Below are positions 37,997-48,779 of a stretch of DNA of 64,000 bases, piece by piece; the first letter of the stretch is position 1; each line of letters opens with the position of its first letter. The notes below the pieces were generated by a model. It was not told where the DNA came from and did not search any database. It was given only the letters and a program-made list of their open reading frames with translations. Location of the stretch: contig NW_003314291.1 in assembly GCF_000143415.4 (NCBI RefSeq), positions 540,006-604,005 on the forward strand, given 5' to 3'. Origin of the DNA: Selaginella moellendorffii. Taxonomy: Eukaryota; Streptophyta; Lycopodiopsida; Selaginellales; Selaginellaceae. The position numbers and the translations under genes are program-made.

Positions 37997-38820
37997 TGGC
38001 GCTCCCGCGAGATCCTCCTATCTCTCGGATTATCAGACCCCGATTATCGATCGATGATATCAGCGATCGCACAGCAGCATCACCTCAAGAGCTTGGATTC
38101 GCGGATCGCGATCGCGTGCTTGGCCGCCGCCGCGTCCATTTGACCCAGCCTCCAATCGACCAGACCATCGAAATATTTTTCTTCCACCGCGCAGTGGCTC
38201 CCCGCGCGGGGAAAGAACAACACGCACCACCGCGACCCACCTTTAACTTAAAACTTTAATACAATTTAACACAGTAGCCCTAATCTCCCCCTTTCTCTCT
38301 CTCTCTTCCTTCTCTCTCCAGCAGTAAAACGAAGGGCAGGCCTTTCTTTTCCATCGCCGGTGGATTTTCAGCGCGGCGCCATCGCCGTCTCCTCGCCCTA
38401 GAGCCATCGCCGCGCCCCTGGTCTGTATCTCTCGCATTCGATCGGCCGTAGGGTATAGCAGCGATCCCATTTCTCGTTACCCTAGTTCCTCATTTCCGCA
38501 CATTGAAAGAACAGGTGTTTTTTTTTTGTTTCTTCGTCTTCTTTTTTCTTCCCTTTTTTCCTCTGAGGTGCCCGTAGCTTATAGTTTCTTTGCTCGCCGT
38601 GCGGGCTTTCCAGAGGTATAGATTTTATTAGGGCTTTGTGATTCAATCTCGATGGTGGAAGTTTTACTGTAAGCCAACGCTCCTGGGGTGACATTCATGT
38701 TGTCTGGTATGTGGAAATTTCGAATTTGTTTGTTCGTCCGTATGACTTTTGAGTCGGCTCTTCTTTCAGGAAGTCTTCTCTTTAAAGAAACTGAATTGCT
38801 AGTCGCTCAACTCGGAAGCC
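37997..38820. promoter_or_regulatory. Divergent promoter region, M50B-like / MOS1
   Basis: The region between two divergent start codons. It contains a GC-rich core (about 38000-38230), a CT-rich tract near 38290-38330, and then what looks like a MOS1 5' UTR with an intron ending in TTTCAG near 38770. Exact start sites cannot be read. Confidence 0.4.
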
Positions 38821-41800
38821 ATGATCACAGAGCGCAGGTAAGTCTTTTTGCGTTTCTTGATACGATGGCGAATGATTTTTTTTGTGAATTCTTCCAGGGG
38901 AGTTCGGAGGGGCATGACAGTGCTCGGCAAAATTCCGGTGCCGAGGCCTGTCAATCTTCCAAGCCAGAGGTATGTTTTTGAAAGCAAGTAACGGGCTCAA
39001 GTAAGTCATGTTGGATACAGGCTAGAAAATCGAGGACTCGATCCGAACGTGGAGATAGTGCCAAGGTAGCGATGTTTTCTTTTCTTTTCTCGCAAGGCTT
39101 TAGACTTTATAAATTTTTTCTCATGTTTTTTTAATGTAGAGGAACTGTTACGTGGGGTAACGCTGCTCGTTCTCCTCCGACTTCGACAAACAACTGGGGT
39201 GGTGGTAACGGTTCACAGCCATCATCGCCACCAGTGAGTGCTGGTGCATGGGGATCCAAGCCTGCATCAGCATGGGGGCCGAACTCTACACGACCATCTT
39301 CCGCTGGCTCCACAAGACCATCATCCGCGGGAGGTGCGCATCCTTCGTCTAGTGTGCTTCGACCTGCGTCTGCCGGGGGTAGGCATCCACAAGAGCTAGC
39401 TCGTCCATCTTCAGCTGGGAACCAAGACCTTCCTCCACAGAATGCCTGGGGTCCTGCAAATCGTCCTTCCACTTCTTCAGGAACACAAGCTAGCAGTCAG
39501 CCTTCGAATTCACGCCCACGGAGCGCCGAGGCGAGGCCGAACGGTCGAGTGTCTCTTCTGACTTCTGAGCTCGCACGTAATGGTCCGCAGCCATGGGGGC
39601 CTTCGGCATCACGGAAATCGGTTCGTAGCTTCTACACCGTTTGCTACTCACCATCCACGTATAATTCTTACAGCAGGACGAGGTGCCTCAGCCGTCCCGT
39701 TTTACTCTCACGACTGGAGATTTTCCTACGCTTGGGTCCGAAAAGAATCCAAATCTTCGACCACAGCAGCGTAAGCGTAATCAAGTTTTGTGTCTTTGTT
39801 TGCTGATTGATTCTGTTATTCAGGAGAACGTCCTGAGCACGTAGACGAACGTCCTGAAGAAAGACCACCTTCGCATCAGTATGGTACGCGTGTTTCTACA
39901 TTTTCTTGCTTACTAAGGAAATTGATTGCTATAGATGATGGTTATCCTGGACAAGGTCCACGCTTCAATGACCACCCGGAGGGTGCCAACGGCTGGGGTC
40001 GGGGTCCTTTCAGAGGGCCTCCCGGGCCTGGTATGGAAGGAGGATATGGAATGCCGTCGAATAGCTGGCGTCGGGAGCCACCACCCGATGGCGAAGACCA
40101 CTGGCCTCCAAGTGGACCATACGGACCTCCCAGGTTCCCAAATCCAGAGTTTCTTCATCAAAGGTTTGGTCCGAGCCCTCCAGCTTCCTACGGTCAGCCC
40201 GGTGATGGCTATGGTCCTCCACCGTTCATGAGGCCAATGAATCCGGAACGTCCTGGTTTCGGTCCGGGAATGTTTCCAGGGCATTACGATGGGTACTACG
40301 GCTATCCTCCAAGTTACAACATGGATGAGAGAGAAATGATGATGTGGGGAGGACCAGGAGGATATGGCGGTTTTCATCCTGATTTTCCCAGGCATCCAAT
40401 GGGACCAAGGCCCCGTCATATGCCGAACCATGCAGTCTTTGAAAAGGATGGGGAAGGCTTTCATTCGGAGTTCAGAGGTGGTGGAAAGATGAAAGAAGGA
40501 GACAATGGGGAGTTCAGGAGAGAACCAGTGAACAAGGCTGCAAACGATGCAAAGAGGTCCACGATGCATCCTCCCAAGGCTGAACCAGTAGTTCCGGACG
40601 TGGCCATCCTAAAAAAGCCACAGCCTATCAAGGAAAAGCAAGAGGATGGAGACTCAGTTGACGCACCTCGCATTGCTGACAAAAAGGAAGAAATCATTAA
40701 AGCTGAGGCTGTGGCTCCTCCATCCGAGCCTACTGAAACAACCGCAGGTGTTCTTGGAAAGGGCCCTGTTACCATAGTTGACGAGAAGCACGGCGAACAG
40801 GTGCTTAAAGATGGTGTCAAGTCAAAGCCCAAGACAGCTGCGGCCCACGAGTCCGAAAAGGAGTGGAGGCCTAAGCTTCATGCGACGGATTTGAACGTTT
40901 ATGATTACGAGGCTCAGGTATCCTACAAGCCTTTATTTTAATGACGTGAAACTTATTTCGTTTTGTCTTTTTTCTTTCAGCGTGCAAAGATGAAAGAAAT
41001 TGCTGCTCAAAGAGCAGAACAGCTTCAGAAAGAAGAGGAAGAGCGAATCAAAGAACAGAAAGCAAAGGCAATGGCTAAGCTTGAGGAGCTTAATAGGCGT
41101 TCAACAGGCGCTCCTACTGATACTACTGATACGCCAGTTGAAGCGAAGGCTTCAGGAGTAAGTAGTAAGCCCGAGCATGGAAAGCGAGGTGGCAAAGGAA
41201 GCAGAGCAAGAAAAGAGAGGTCGAAAGGGCAGTCCAAGAAAGACGTGAACGTGAATGCCGCTGAAACTCCACCACCTCCGAAAACAGACGCCGTGGAAAC
41301 TCCGGTACGAGATGGGCGAGATGACGTAGTCCAAGACGGCGGAGCAGCCCAAAGCCCGAGACAAGATGCCCGGGTCCAAAGTCCGAAGCAAGAGAACCGG
41401 CTCCAAAGTCCGAGACAAGATGGCCGAGCTCAAGAAGCCCGAGTTCAGAGTCCTGCCGCGCAGGAAGAGGTTCCGGCCGAAGAAAGAAACGCGACAAAAG
41501 GGAATGGTGGCAGAAGGCTTCCGAGGAAGCCAAAGAGGATATCGTCCAAGTCCCAGGACGTACGAGTTAGCGACAAGCAGCATGGAGCTGAGAATATGAT
41601 CTGGGCGCCTGTGCGTAGTGCTCCCGACCAGCCGCAGCAGCTTCCGCCTCCGCCACCACCAGGGCCACAGCCACAGCCACAGGCTTCCAAGCAGCACCAG
41701 GCTCCGGCTTCTCGTCCCCACGACAAGGAACGAGAGCGGCACGAGAGGTCCGAGAGGCACGAAAGGTCTGAGAGGTCCGAGAGGTCCGAGAGGCACGAGA

Positions 41801-42492
41801 GGCACGAGAGGCCCGAGAGACATGAAAGGCCCGAGAGACACGACAGGTCCGAGAGGCACAGAGACAACGGCATGGTTTATCAGCAGAAGTCAGGAAACGG
41901 CGGCGGTAGGCAAGGCCACGATCATCATCCTCAGCCGCAAGACAAAGCAACAGTTCATGCGGAAGGCGGTGGTGGCGGTGGTGCTGCTGCTGGAGGTGGT
42001 GGTCATCAGAGGCCACAGTCGGCTGGCTCCAGGTTTGGGCATAGAGAGCGACCATTCTCGTCTGAGAGCGGTCATCACCATAACAAGTCTCAGTATCAGC
42101 CAGTACCACAGCAGCAGCAGCAGCAAAACAATCCCCAGCAGCATCATCAGCAGCAAAACCATCTCCAGCAGCAGCAGAACCCGCAGAACCAGCAGAACCA
42201 TCAGCAGCAAAACCATCACCAGCAGCAGCATCGATCCGGAAAACCCGAGCATGGAAATAATTCCAACTGGGGAAGTGGCGGTGGTGGTGGTGGTGGTGGC
42301 GGTGGCGTCGGTGGTGGCGGTGGTGGCGGTGGCGTCGGTGGGGGCGGTGGCGGTGGCGGTGGTGGTGGAAGGCGAGGTCGGTTTGGACGTGCAGGGATGA
42401 GGTCGGTGGTGGACATGGGAGGCAGGGTCGAGAAGCAGAGGATGGTGATCGATGCAACCGGCGGAGCTCTTCCAAATCAAGTTGCTGGCTGA
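38821..42492 (+). CDS. MOS1-like BAT2-domain protein
   Basis: Exons 38821-38837, 38898-38969, 39021-39065, 39140-39620, 39677-39770, 39824-39883, 39935-40917 and 40981-42492 join to 1087 aa. The N-terminus is the BAT2 region: GMTVLGKIPVPRPVNLPSQR, LENRGLDPNVEIVPRGTVTW, GNAARSPPTSTNNWG, then RPSSAGSTRPSSAGG-type repeats, and RFTLTTGDFPTLGSEKNPN. This is the arrangement of Arabidopsis MODIFIER OF SNC1 1, which regulates immune-receptor gene expression and the cell cycle. The middle is Gly/Pro/Tyr-rich. Exon 8 carries a Lys/Glu coiled coil (AAQRAEQLQKEEEERIKEQK), tandem ERHER/SER/PER units, a Gln/His-rich stretch and a poly-Gly tract. First coding exon is only 17 nt. Function in this organism is inferred. 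Confidence 0.85.
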
Positions 42493-43072
42493 GTAAGCGC
42501 CTCTATCTCTCTCGATCTTTATCTTCATCTCGCTTTTTTTTTTTTTTCTTGTTCTTGATGATTCTTCTTTTGCTTTGATAGGAACTGGATTGTCGGTGCC
42601 GTATCCTATCCGCGAACGATTGTCACTGGGATTGGTTACTCAGCATTGGATGGAGAGGTTTTTAAAGCAAAAAGTTTTTTCGTTCGTTCGGTCGTTGTTT
42701 GTAGCCTTTGCTCTGCCAAGAAATGAGAAAGTGGAAATGAGAAAGTGATTCCTAGCTTAATAGCTATAAAGTTTACTACTTCGCTTCTAGTTGGGCAATA
42801 TGATCTTAAACATGTAATACTAAACTCGAAAAGCGCTGGACTTTTAACGCGTGGCGACAGCTATCTTCATTCCCCAGACAGCGTAACACGTGTCCAAAAT
42901 GCTGGACGCCATGCACAATCAACACGTAGGCCACACTTAACCATATTCGCCAAGTATAAAACGGGAGCTCCTTGCTCTCGCATCCTCATCAAGTTCTCAG
43001 CGTTCTTCACACCAGTTGTTTGGATTTCTCTCTTTCTTCCGAATCGTTTTTTTCGTAGTTCGATCTTCGGCA
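42493..43072. other. Intergenic, LEA promoter
   Basis: MOS1 3' UTR (with T-rich runs) followed by the LEA gene promoter. ACACGTGTCC at about 42888 and CACGTAGG at about 42924 contain ACGT cores like ABRE/G-box elements, and a TATAAAA occurs at about 42955, roughly 120 bp before the ATG. This fits ABA or dehydration control but is unproven. Confidence 0.45.
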
Positions 43073-43661
43073 ATGGCATCTGAAAAGGCCCAGGAGCTCA
43101 AGGACACCGCCGGACAGAAGTGGAACGAGGCCACCGGCGCGGGGCAGCAAAAGACTGGAGAGGCCCAAAAGCACTCACAGGTTTGTCAATCTCTCTTCCA
43201 GTTGCTCCTCTGGATCCTCTGAAGCTCTCGAGAGATGTTTTGTATGGAGTGATCCTTTCAAGCCTCTCGGGAGTTTTGATTGTTCCTCTAAATCGTTCAT
43301 GGATCCGAATTTCAATTGGTAATCGACTTTGACACCATTTTGTGACGAACAGGAGGCTGCTGGTGCCACCAAGGAGAAGACCCACGAGGCCGGCCAGGCG
43401 ACCCAAGACAAATGGGGTCAAACCAAGCAGGGCACCGGTGACGCTACTCATGGAGCTCAAGCCAAGGCGGCCGAGGCCAAGGACCACACCGGAAATGTCT
43501 TGCAGCAGGTATTTCGTTTAATATCTCCGTTCGTTCTTCCAACATCTCTTTAACATTTTTGGTGATTTGTTCTTTGCAAGGTTGGAGACCAGGTGAAAGG
43601 AACCGTGGAGAAGGCCAAGGAGACCCTCTCTGGCGGTGGCAACAACAATCCCACCAAGTAA
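43073..43661 (+). CDS. Small LEA (group 3/LEA_4-like) protein
   Basis: Late embryogenesis abundant proteins are hydrophilic, disordered proteins that protect membranes and proteins in dehydration. Exons 43073-43180, 43353-43508 and 43581-43661 join to 114 aa. The sequence is rich in Ala, Lys, Glu, Gln and Thr with amphipathic 11-mer-like units: AQELKDTAGQKWNEATG, ATKEKTHEAGQATQDKWGQT, AKAAEAKDHTGNVLQQ, VKGTVEKAKETLSGG. It has no Cys and, apart from two WN/WG sites, no aromatics. No signal peptide, so probably cytosolic or nuclear. ACGT-core elements upstream suggest stress-induced expression. Confidence 0.8.
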
Positions 43662-43941
43662 AAGTGTGAATCGAATCAATCCATCGCGCTCTTCATCACA
43701 CTATTGAGGATTGGTTGTACAAATAAGTCGCATATGAATATAATCTTGTCCCGTGTGTAAAAATTGGTCTGCGCTCTGACCTTTAGGGCATAAAGTTCTT
43801 ACAAATTTTAGGTTAAAGCCAATGGTTTGTGGAACCCCCTTGGGGCCTAAAGTTCTTATTGAGTTTTAGGTTAAAGTTACTGTTTGTGGAACCTTTAGTT
43901 AGAGCTTAAAATTCAAATTCTAGGGCTAGGGTTTCCTGGAC

Positions 43942-44858
43942 ATGGCGACGAGCAAGGCATGGCGAGGCACGGCAGGGATTTCGAGCCTGATGCCGGAGCT
44001 CGTCAGGGATATCCTTCGCAGGCTGCCGTTCTCGGGCGATGCGTGTGCCAGGTTCCGGAGCTCGTACAGGGACAGCGCTCGGTTCTTCTAATTCGATCCA
44101 GGACAGCAGCGGCGCGGTGCTGCGATGGGCGCCGCGGCACTTCGGAAACGTGGAGAGGGATGTTCCCGACTGGATGTGCGCCGTGTCGCAGGACAAGCGC
44201 CTCGTCCTGGCGCGCTCCTCGCAGAAGAGGAGGCTCTCCGTCGGGAGTCCCTTCGTGGGCAAGTGGGAGGAGATCCCCTACTTGCGATTCGGGGACACGT
44301 CCGAATTCTTCTCCCGGGGATTACAAGGTTGTGGTGTGGTTCTCGGATGGCACGCTCTACACCTTTGCTCGCGGCCAGGCGGCGTGGATTCCTGCCAAAG
44401 GGGGGGGCGGCCCCGGATCGATCCCGGCGCTGCTGGATGGTGTAGTGTATTGTACCGCTTCGCACGATCGCAAGTGGCTCCTCCAGTATGACTTGACACG
44501 CAACAAGTTCTTGTTTTCGCATCTGTATGACAAAGTTGGCGATGGTGTCTGTGTAGCTGCCTGGGGTGACAAGCTCTATGTGCTCGTGCTCAATGTGGTG
44601 GAGAAGGGCAGAGTGGAGATTTGGGAAGTCCGTTTTGAAGTGAAAGAAATCTGGACTGAATTTGTGAGTAAGTATGATGTGGGTTTGGAGGCTGGGGAGT
44701 TTAGATTTACTGGGCAAGCTGGGAGTGTTCTCAGCTTTTCTTGCTCTTGCAAAGGTAAGAAGGGCAAGGTTTGCTTCTCATATGATCTGAATTCAAGGAC
44801 TTGGGCTAGGCAAGGGTTTGCTTGCTCAATAGCTGTGCCAGTACAGCTAGCTTACTAA
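43942..44858 (+). pseudogene. F-box/beta-propeller gene disrupted by two frameshifts
   Basis: The frame from ATG 43942 encodes an F-box (SSLMPELVRDILRRLPFSGDA) but ends in TAA just after ARFF at about 44090. The coding signal continues in the next frame, SGAVLRWAPRHFGNVERDVP through KWEEIPYLRFGDTSEFF (44095-44320). It then moves to the third frame, YKVVVWFSDGTLYTFARG to the stop at 44858 (ending SIAVPVQLAY). Each switch is a single-base-type indel; no GT-AG intron explains them. Intact members would be substrate adaptors of SCF ubiquitin ligases. Sequencing or assembly error is the alternative to a true pseudogene. Confidence 0.65.
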
Positions 44859-46800
44859 ATACTTCTTAAATGTACATAAACTGGTTGAATTCTTTTTGAA
44901 ACTACTATTTAGATGAATAGTTATTCAATAAATTGATACTCAATTGGAGAAATATTTTTATTTAATCAGACAATTCATAATGCTATTAATGTTACTAAGA
45001 GTGTTTATAAAATCTTGTCAAATTGTAAAATAAGTAATAAATCTATAATAAAAAATACAAATGGTAAAGAGGAACTTAAACAAGTACTTAAACAATCCTA
45101 ACGTAAAAGTTTTACTACTTTTTCATTGTAAAAAAAAATTCAGGATTTTAGAAAACTGGACTATCAATAATAAATTTTAACAAGTTTATATAATTAAAGA
45201 GGTGTATTTACATATATACATGTGCAATAAATATTACTAGTGCATTCTTGTATTATTACTCTAAATGCACTTTTTCTATAAGATTTTTGCAATACATTTT
45301 AGCTATACTTTATGAATGATAAAACTATTCTCATGGTGAAATAAATCTTTTTTTCTTTCATAAGTATATATATGTAACAAAATCTTAAATTTTTTATTAT
45401 ATATAGCTTATATTATTTTAAATAAGTTAAGTGACTGATATATAACTAAAGTAACATAATATATTTTGTAAAGTAAATATGTTAAGTCATAGGTGAAAAA
45501 GAAACTTAAAATATAAATGTTTCATATATTAAAACAATTTATATAAAATATATTTCTCAATTATCCAAAATTAAGGATAAAAATTTAAAATATTAATAAG
45601 TTTTATTTATAAATAAAAATATAGTGTTTATTAATTTACAGAATATAAAGATAATAAATTATAATTTTTAACACAAATATTATTTATTATAAGAGAATAA
45701 TACACACAAATAATAGTGAATTTTTATACTAATATTAAACTTCAAAAGGAAAAGGAATACGAAGTCGAGGTTATCTTCAATACGCGCAAAAGTAAGCGAC
45801 AAAGACATAAGGTGAGGAACTTCTAAGGAGGAATCACAATCAACGTAATAGATGTGGTGGTCGTGGTCAAAGATAAGTTAATTCTTTTTACATTTATTTT
45901 TAATTAATAGCATTTATTTATGTTTTTTTGTCTTCCTAGACTTTTTCATAGCCATATAACAAAAATGAGAGAAAAAAAGCTCAAAAAGAGTTATAAAAAG
46001 TTTATAAGTTTTTTTATTGTAAAAAATTTAAATGTAACCCATTTATCATTTAATAATATAAATAAAGAAAATAAATTTAAAACATATCATTAAATAAGGA
46101 TAAATTATTAGCATAGTGATTACTTATATTTATTTTACAAAAATAATAAAATAAAATTTAAAATGGCTAAAGAAGATTTGGATAGAAAAATGTATTTAAG
46201 GCATTTATATAGTTCAGCTTTAGTGACTTGATGTTGGTAGCAAACCAACTTTATATGCACAACGTTTAAGTATATCAATTTATACATTTAAGTGATCTAA
46301 ATACTAAGATATTAAATTAAATTGTTTTAATTTAAAAGTTATAATATAATTTATATTATATTATATTTGTAGTGCTCGGGATATAGGAATAAGTATATTA
46401 ATTAAGTTTTAGAACCTTGCTTATATACAAGAATGGATAGAGTAAATTCAATCCCAAATGAACGGTCCATTTGCTATAGTATTATAATTAGTGTATTATT
46501 TAGCTAGGGTAATACATGTATATACATATATATATTTAAAAACTTTAAATGCCTTACTTTTTAGTGAGGAATATTTATAAAAATATTTATGACCAAATGA
46601 AGTTATTATTATAAAATATGTTATCAAACAATAATATGTTCTACATTCAATAAGAGGACTTATATAAAACTTTTCATCATATGCATTTTACATTTTATAT
46701 TTGATCTAAAATGTTCATTTAATATTCTATGAATAAAAATTTAAAATTGTTTATCTAGAAATAATTTTAATTTATTTTAACACAGAGGGGGGAAGAATGA
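44859..46800. other. Very AT-rich island without genes
   Basis: About 1.9 kb dominated by A and T, in sharp contrast to the GC-balanced flanks. No ORF of note, no recognisable transposase or LTR, and no clear terminal repeats. It may be decayed mobile DNA, a matrix-attachment-like stretch, or both. Confidence 0.5.
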
Positions 46801-46809
46801 TTAATCTAA

Positions 46810-47800
46810 AGCATATACCATACAGGCGGATGAGCTTTGTCGCCTTTGCTCGCTCGAGGGTCAAGAAGGCGATGCGCATAATTTCCCCACACAGGTCTGG
46901 TCCTGTACCACACTGCGTGGACAGCATTATATCAGCTCAAGGTGACTAGGAACCTATGCAACACACACTCGAAGAGCAGTTTTCCGAAAAGTAATCTGTC
47001 TGAGCCCGGGGATAGCGGATGAATCCTTGTTGGTAAAGCTCTTCCGCGGCCTGCAAGTTCAAAGGTTGCCGATTGATAAACACGAACCAACAGCTTAGAG
47101 ATTCACACCTTCATTGTCTACCCAAGGCATTCCCCGCTTTGGATTTTTACGTGGCTCATGTCCAGCAACAGAGAAAACCTGAAAGAGAAGGCTTAAATTC
47201 TTTCGAGCATGCACGAATGTTACCGTAGCAAGAGGCGGAAACGTAGTAACTAAGCAAGCTACGACTTACGCCCATTTGAAGGACGCTCTGTCGTTCTCCG
47301 AGCTGTACACGCAGTTTATGGTCCAAAAACCTTCAGGATGAACTTGCCAGTATCTTTCAACGACAAAGCCTTGAGTATGTTGGCTACTGGAATGGAGATT
47401 CTCTTTTCTCTCGTTACCTGGCACGGGCCATGGCTCGTCAAATGGAAGAACAAAGCGGTCCTTGTCTGAAAGCGAGTGAAGGAAGCACCTCTACGTTCAT
47501 CGATCTCCTAGACATCTGTTAGAACCAAAAACGAAAAAGGAACTTTAAAGCTTAGAGAAAAACCTGGCGGGCGTCCACAGCATCCGAAAGATTGATCTGA
47601 CCGGGTGCCAATTCTGTGCAGCGTGTGCTGGATTACCCTGCAAAAACTATCAGTCCCAAAAGAATAGAAACAATGGAAGCGTCTCGAAAAATGCTGAGAA
47701 GCGAGCGTAAGAGTCCACTAACATTGAGACAAACCTCTACCACTTCGTAGGCAATGTTCTCGCCTTCTCGATCAATTAACTAGCTAGAGCTTTCTCCCAT
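46810..47800 (-). pseudogene. Relic of DNA topoisomerase III alpha
   Basis: On the minus strand a series of intron-separated segments matches the TOP3 core in the right order. DREGENIAYEVVE (about 47780-47730) is the toprim acidic motif. ELAPGQINLSDAVDARQ follows, then EIDERRGASFTRFQTRT, then GFVVERYWQVHPEGFWTINC, AAEELYQQGFIRYPRAQTD (active-site region, where intact enzymes have SYPRTETD) and WGNYAHRLLDPRASKGDKAH plus PPV. Both ends are missing. Frame is lost in places (the FPT-LGF junction is shifted by one base) and the catalytic Tyr segment is altered. Introns are retained, so it is a DNA-level duplicate, not a retrocopy. Intact TOP3A decatenates recombination intermediates with RecQ and RMI1. 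Confidence 0.75.
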
Positions 47801-48175
47801 TTCTCCTCGACCGCAAGATATCGTTTACTAAACCCTAAAGGAAACATGGCGGAGGAAAGGATCTGTGAAATCTACTGATGGCGTGGTTGTGGGCGAGCGG
47901 AAAAATCTACCTGGGGGAGGGGTGGAGGCCGGCCAATACATCTATGAACTATGCCATGATGGCGTGTGCTATATCTCTTACAATGCGTCCTTCATGCAGG
48001 CCCTTTTGTTGTTTGTGTGCTTCTGATGAAGTGGCGTGTTAATCATTTCTCAATACCTCCTCGTTAGTGGATTTTGAAGTTTCATTTTTTGGTTTTCCTT
48101 TTTTTAACATTTGACGTGGAAACAATGTTTCCATCCTCAAACTATTTTTCATTGGAATATATATAAAAAATATTA
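47801..48175. other. Relic flank and start of AT-rich DNA
   Basis: Contains a short region of balanced composition upstream of the TOP3 relic (to about 48040), then AT-rich DNA. No gene recognised. Confidence 0.35.
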
Positions 48176-48407
48176 AACTTTGTTATATGGAGTATTTAAC
48201 AAATATAAACTATCATTAACTAACATTATCATTGTAAGTGTTCCAATACTATTACAAATTATTTAATTGTGATCCCTTATTCTCAAATTTGATATAATGG
48301 ATATTAATTGCTATTTTTATTAAACGTTTATGTGATACTATCCATTATTTATTAGTTCAGTTAATGATAGTTTAAACACTCCATATTACAAACTATATAA
48401 CAAAGTT
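48176..48407. mobile_element. Foldback/MITE-like inverted repeat
   Basis: Imperfect terminal inverted repeats of roughly 45-50 bp. The left arm starts AACTTTGTTATATGGAGT at 48176 and runs through AAACTATCATTAACT. The right arm, read on the other strand from 48407, starts AACTTTGTTATATAGT and also reaches TAAACTATCATTAACT. The centre is AT-rich with no ORF. Target-site duplication is not clear because the flanks are simple A/T sequence. Size and structure fit a MITE, but no family is assigned. Confidence 0.55.
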
Positions 48408-48412
48408 ATATA

Positions 48413-48448
<36 letters not shown>

Positions 48449-48450
48449 TA
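48408..48450. repeat. (TA)n and (TATG)n microsatellite
   Basis: A TATATATATATA stretch is followed by about seven TATG units, directly at the right edge of the inverted-repeat element. Confidence 0.9.
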
Positions 48451-48567
48451 TAAAATTTTGAAGTTAATATTTATATGATCATATAATTATGATATGATAG
48501 ATATAAACATATATTAGGCTTTGGCAAGTATATGAAAGAAAGAATTTAAAAAGGAAAATGAAGTTAA

Positions 48568-48745
48568 GAATGAGACTACTTCCTGTCTTCACATTATCAG
48601 TGTTATTTATAAAGCCAAAAGAAAAATTAATATAGATTTATTAGGAAAAAAATGTTGGGAATGAGACTACTTTCTATCTTCACATTATCAGCACTATTCA
48701 TGAAAATTAATATAGATTTATTATTAAAAGTTTTTAATTATATTT
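48568..48745. repeat. Imperfect direct repeat, period about 91 bp
   Basis: GAATGAGACTACTTCCTGTC at 48568 and GAATGAGACTACTTTCTATC at 48659 start two similar copies. Both continue with TTCACATTATCAG and, further on, AAATTAATATAGATTTATTA. The second copy is shortened. Noncoding, directly before the F-box gene's 3' end. Confidence 0.75.
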
Positions 48746-48779
48746 ATAAATATATTCTATAATTAACATACTTACTAAT

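Noticed and set aside
41567-42475. 302-codon minus-strand open frame opposite MOS1 exon 8
   Set aside because: It is antisense to Gln/His/Gly repeat coding; composition (His/Arg/Ala runs) mirrors the sense repeats and no motif is present.
44859-46800. AT-rich island as an LTR retrotransposon
   Set aside because: No reverse transcriptase, integrase or gag coding and no long direct terminal repeats could be seen.
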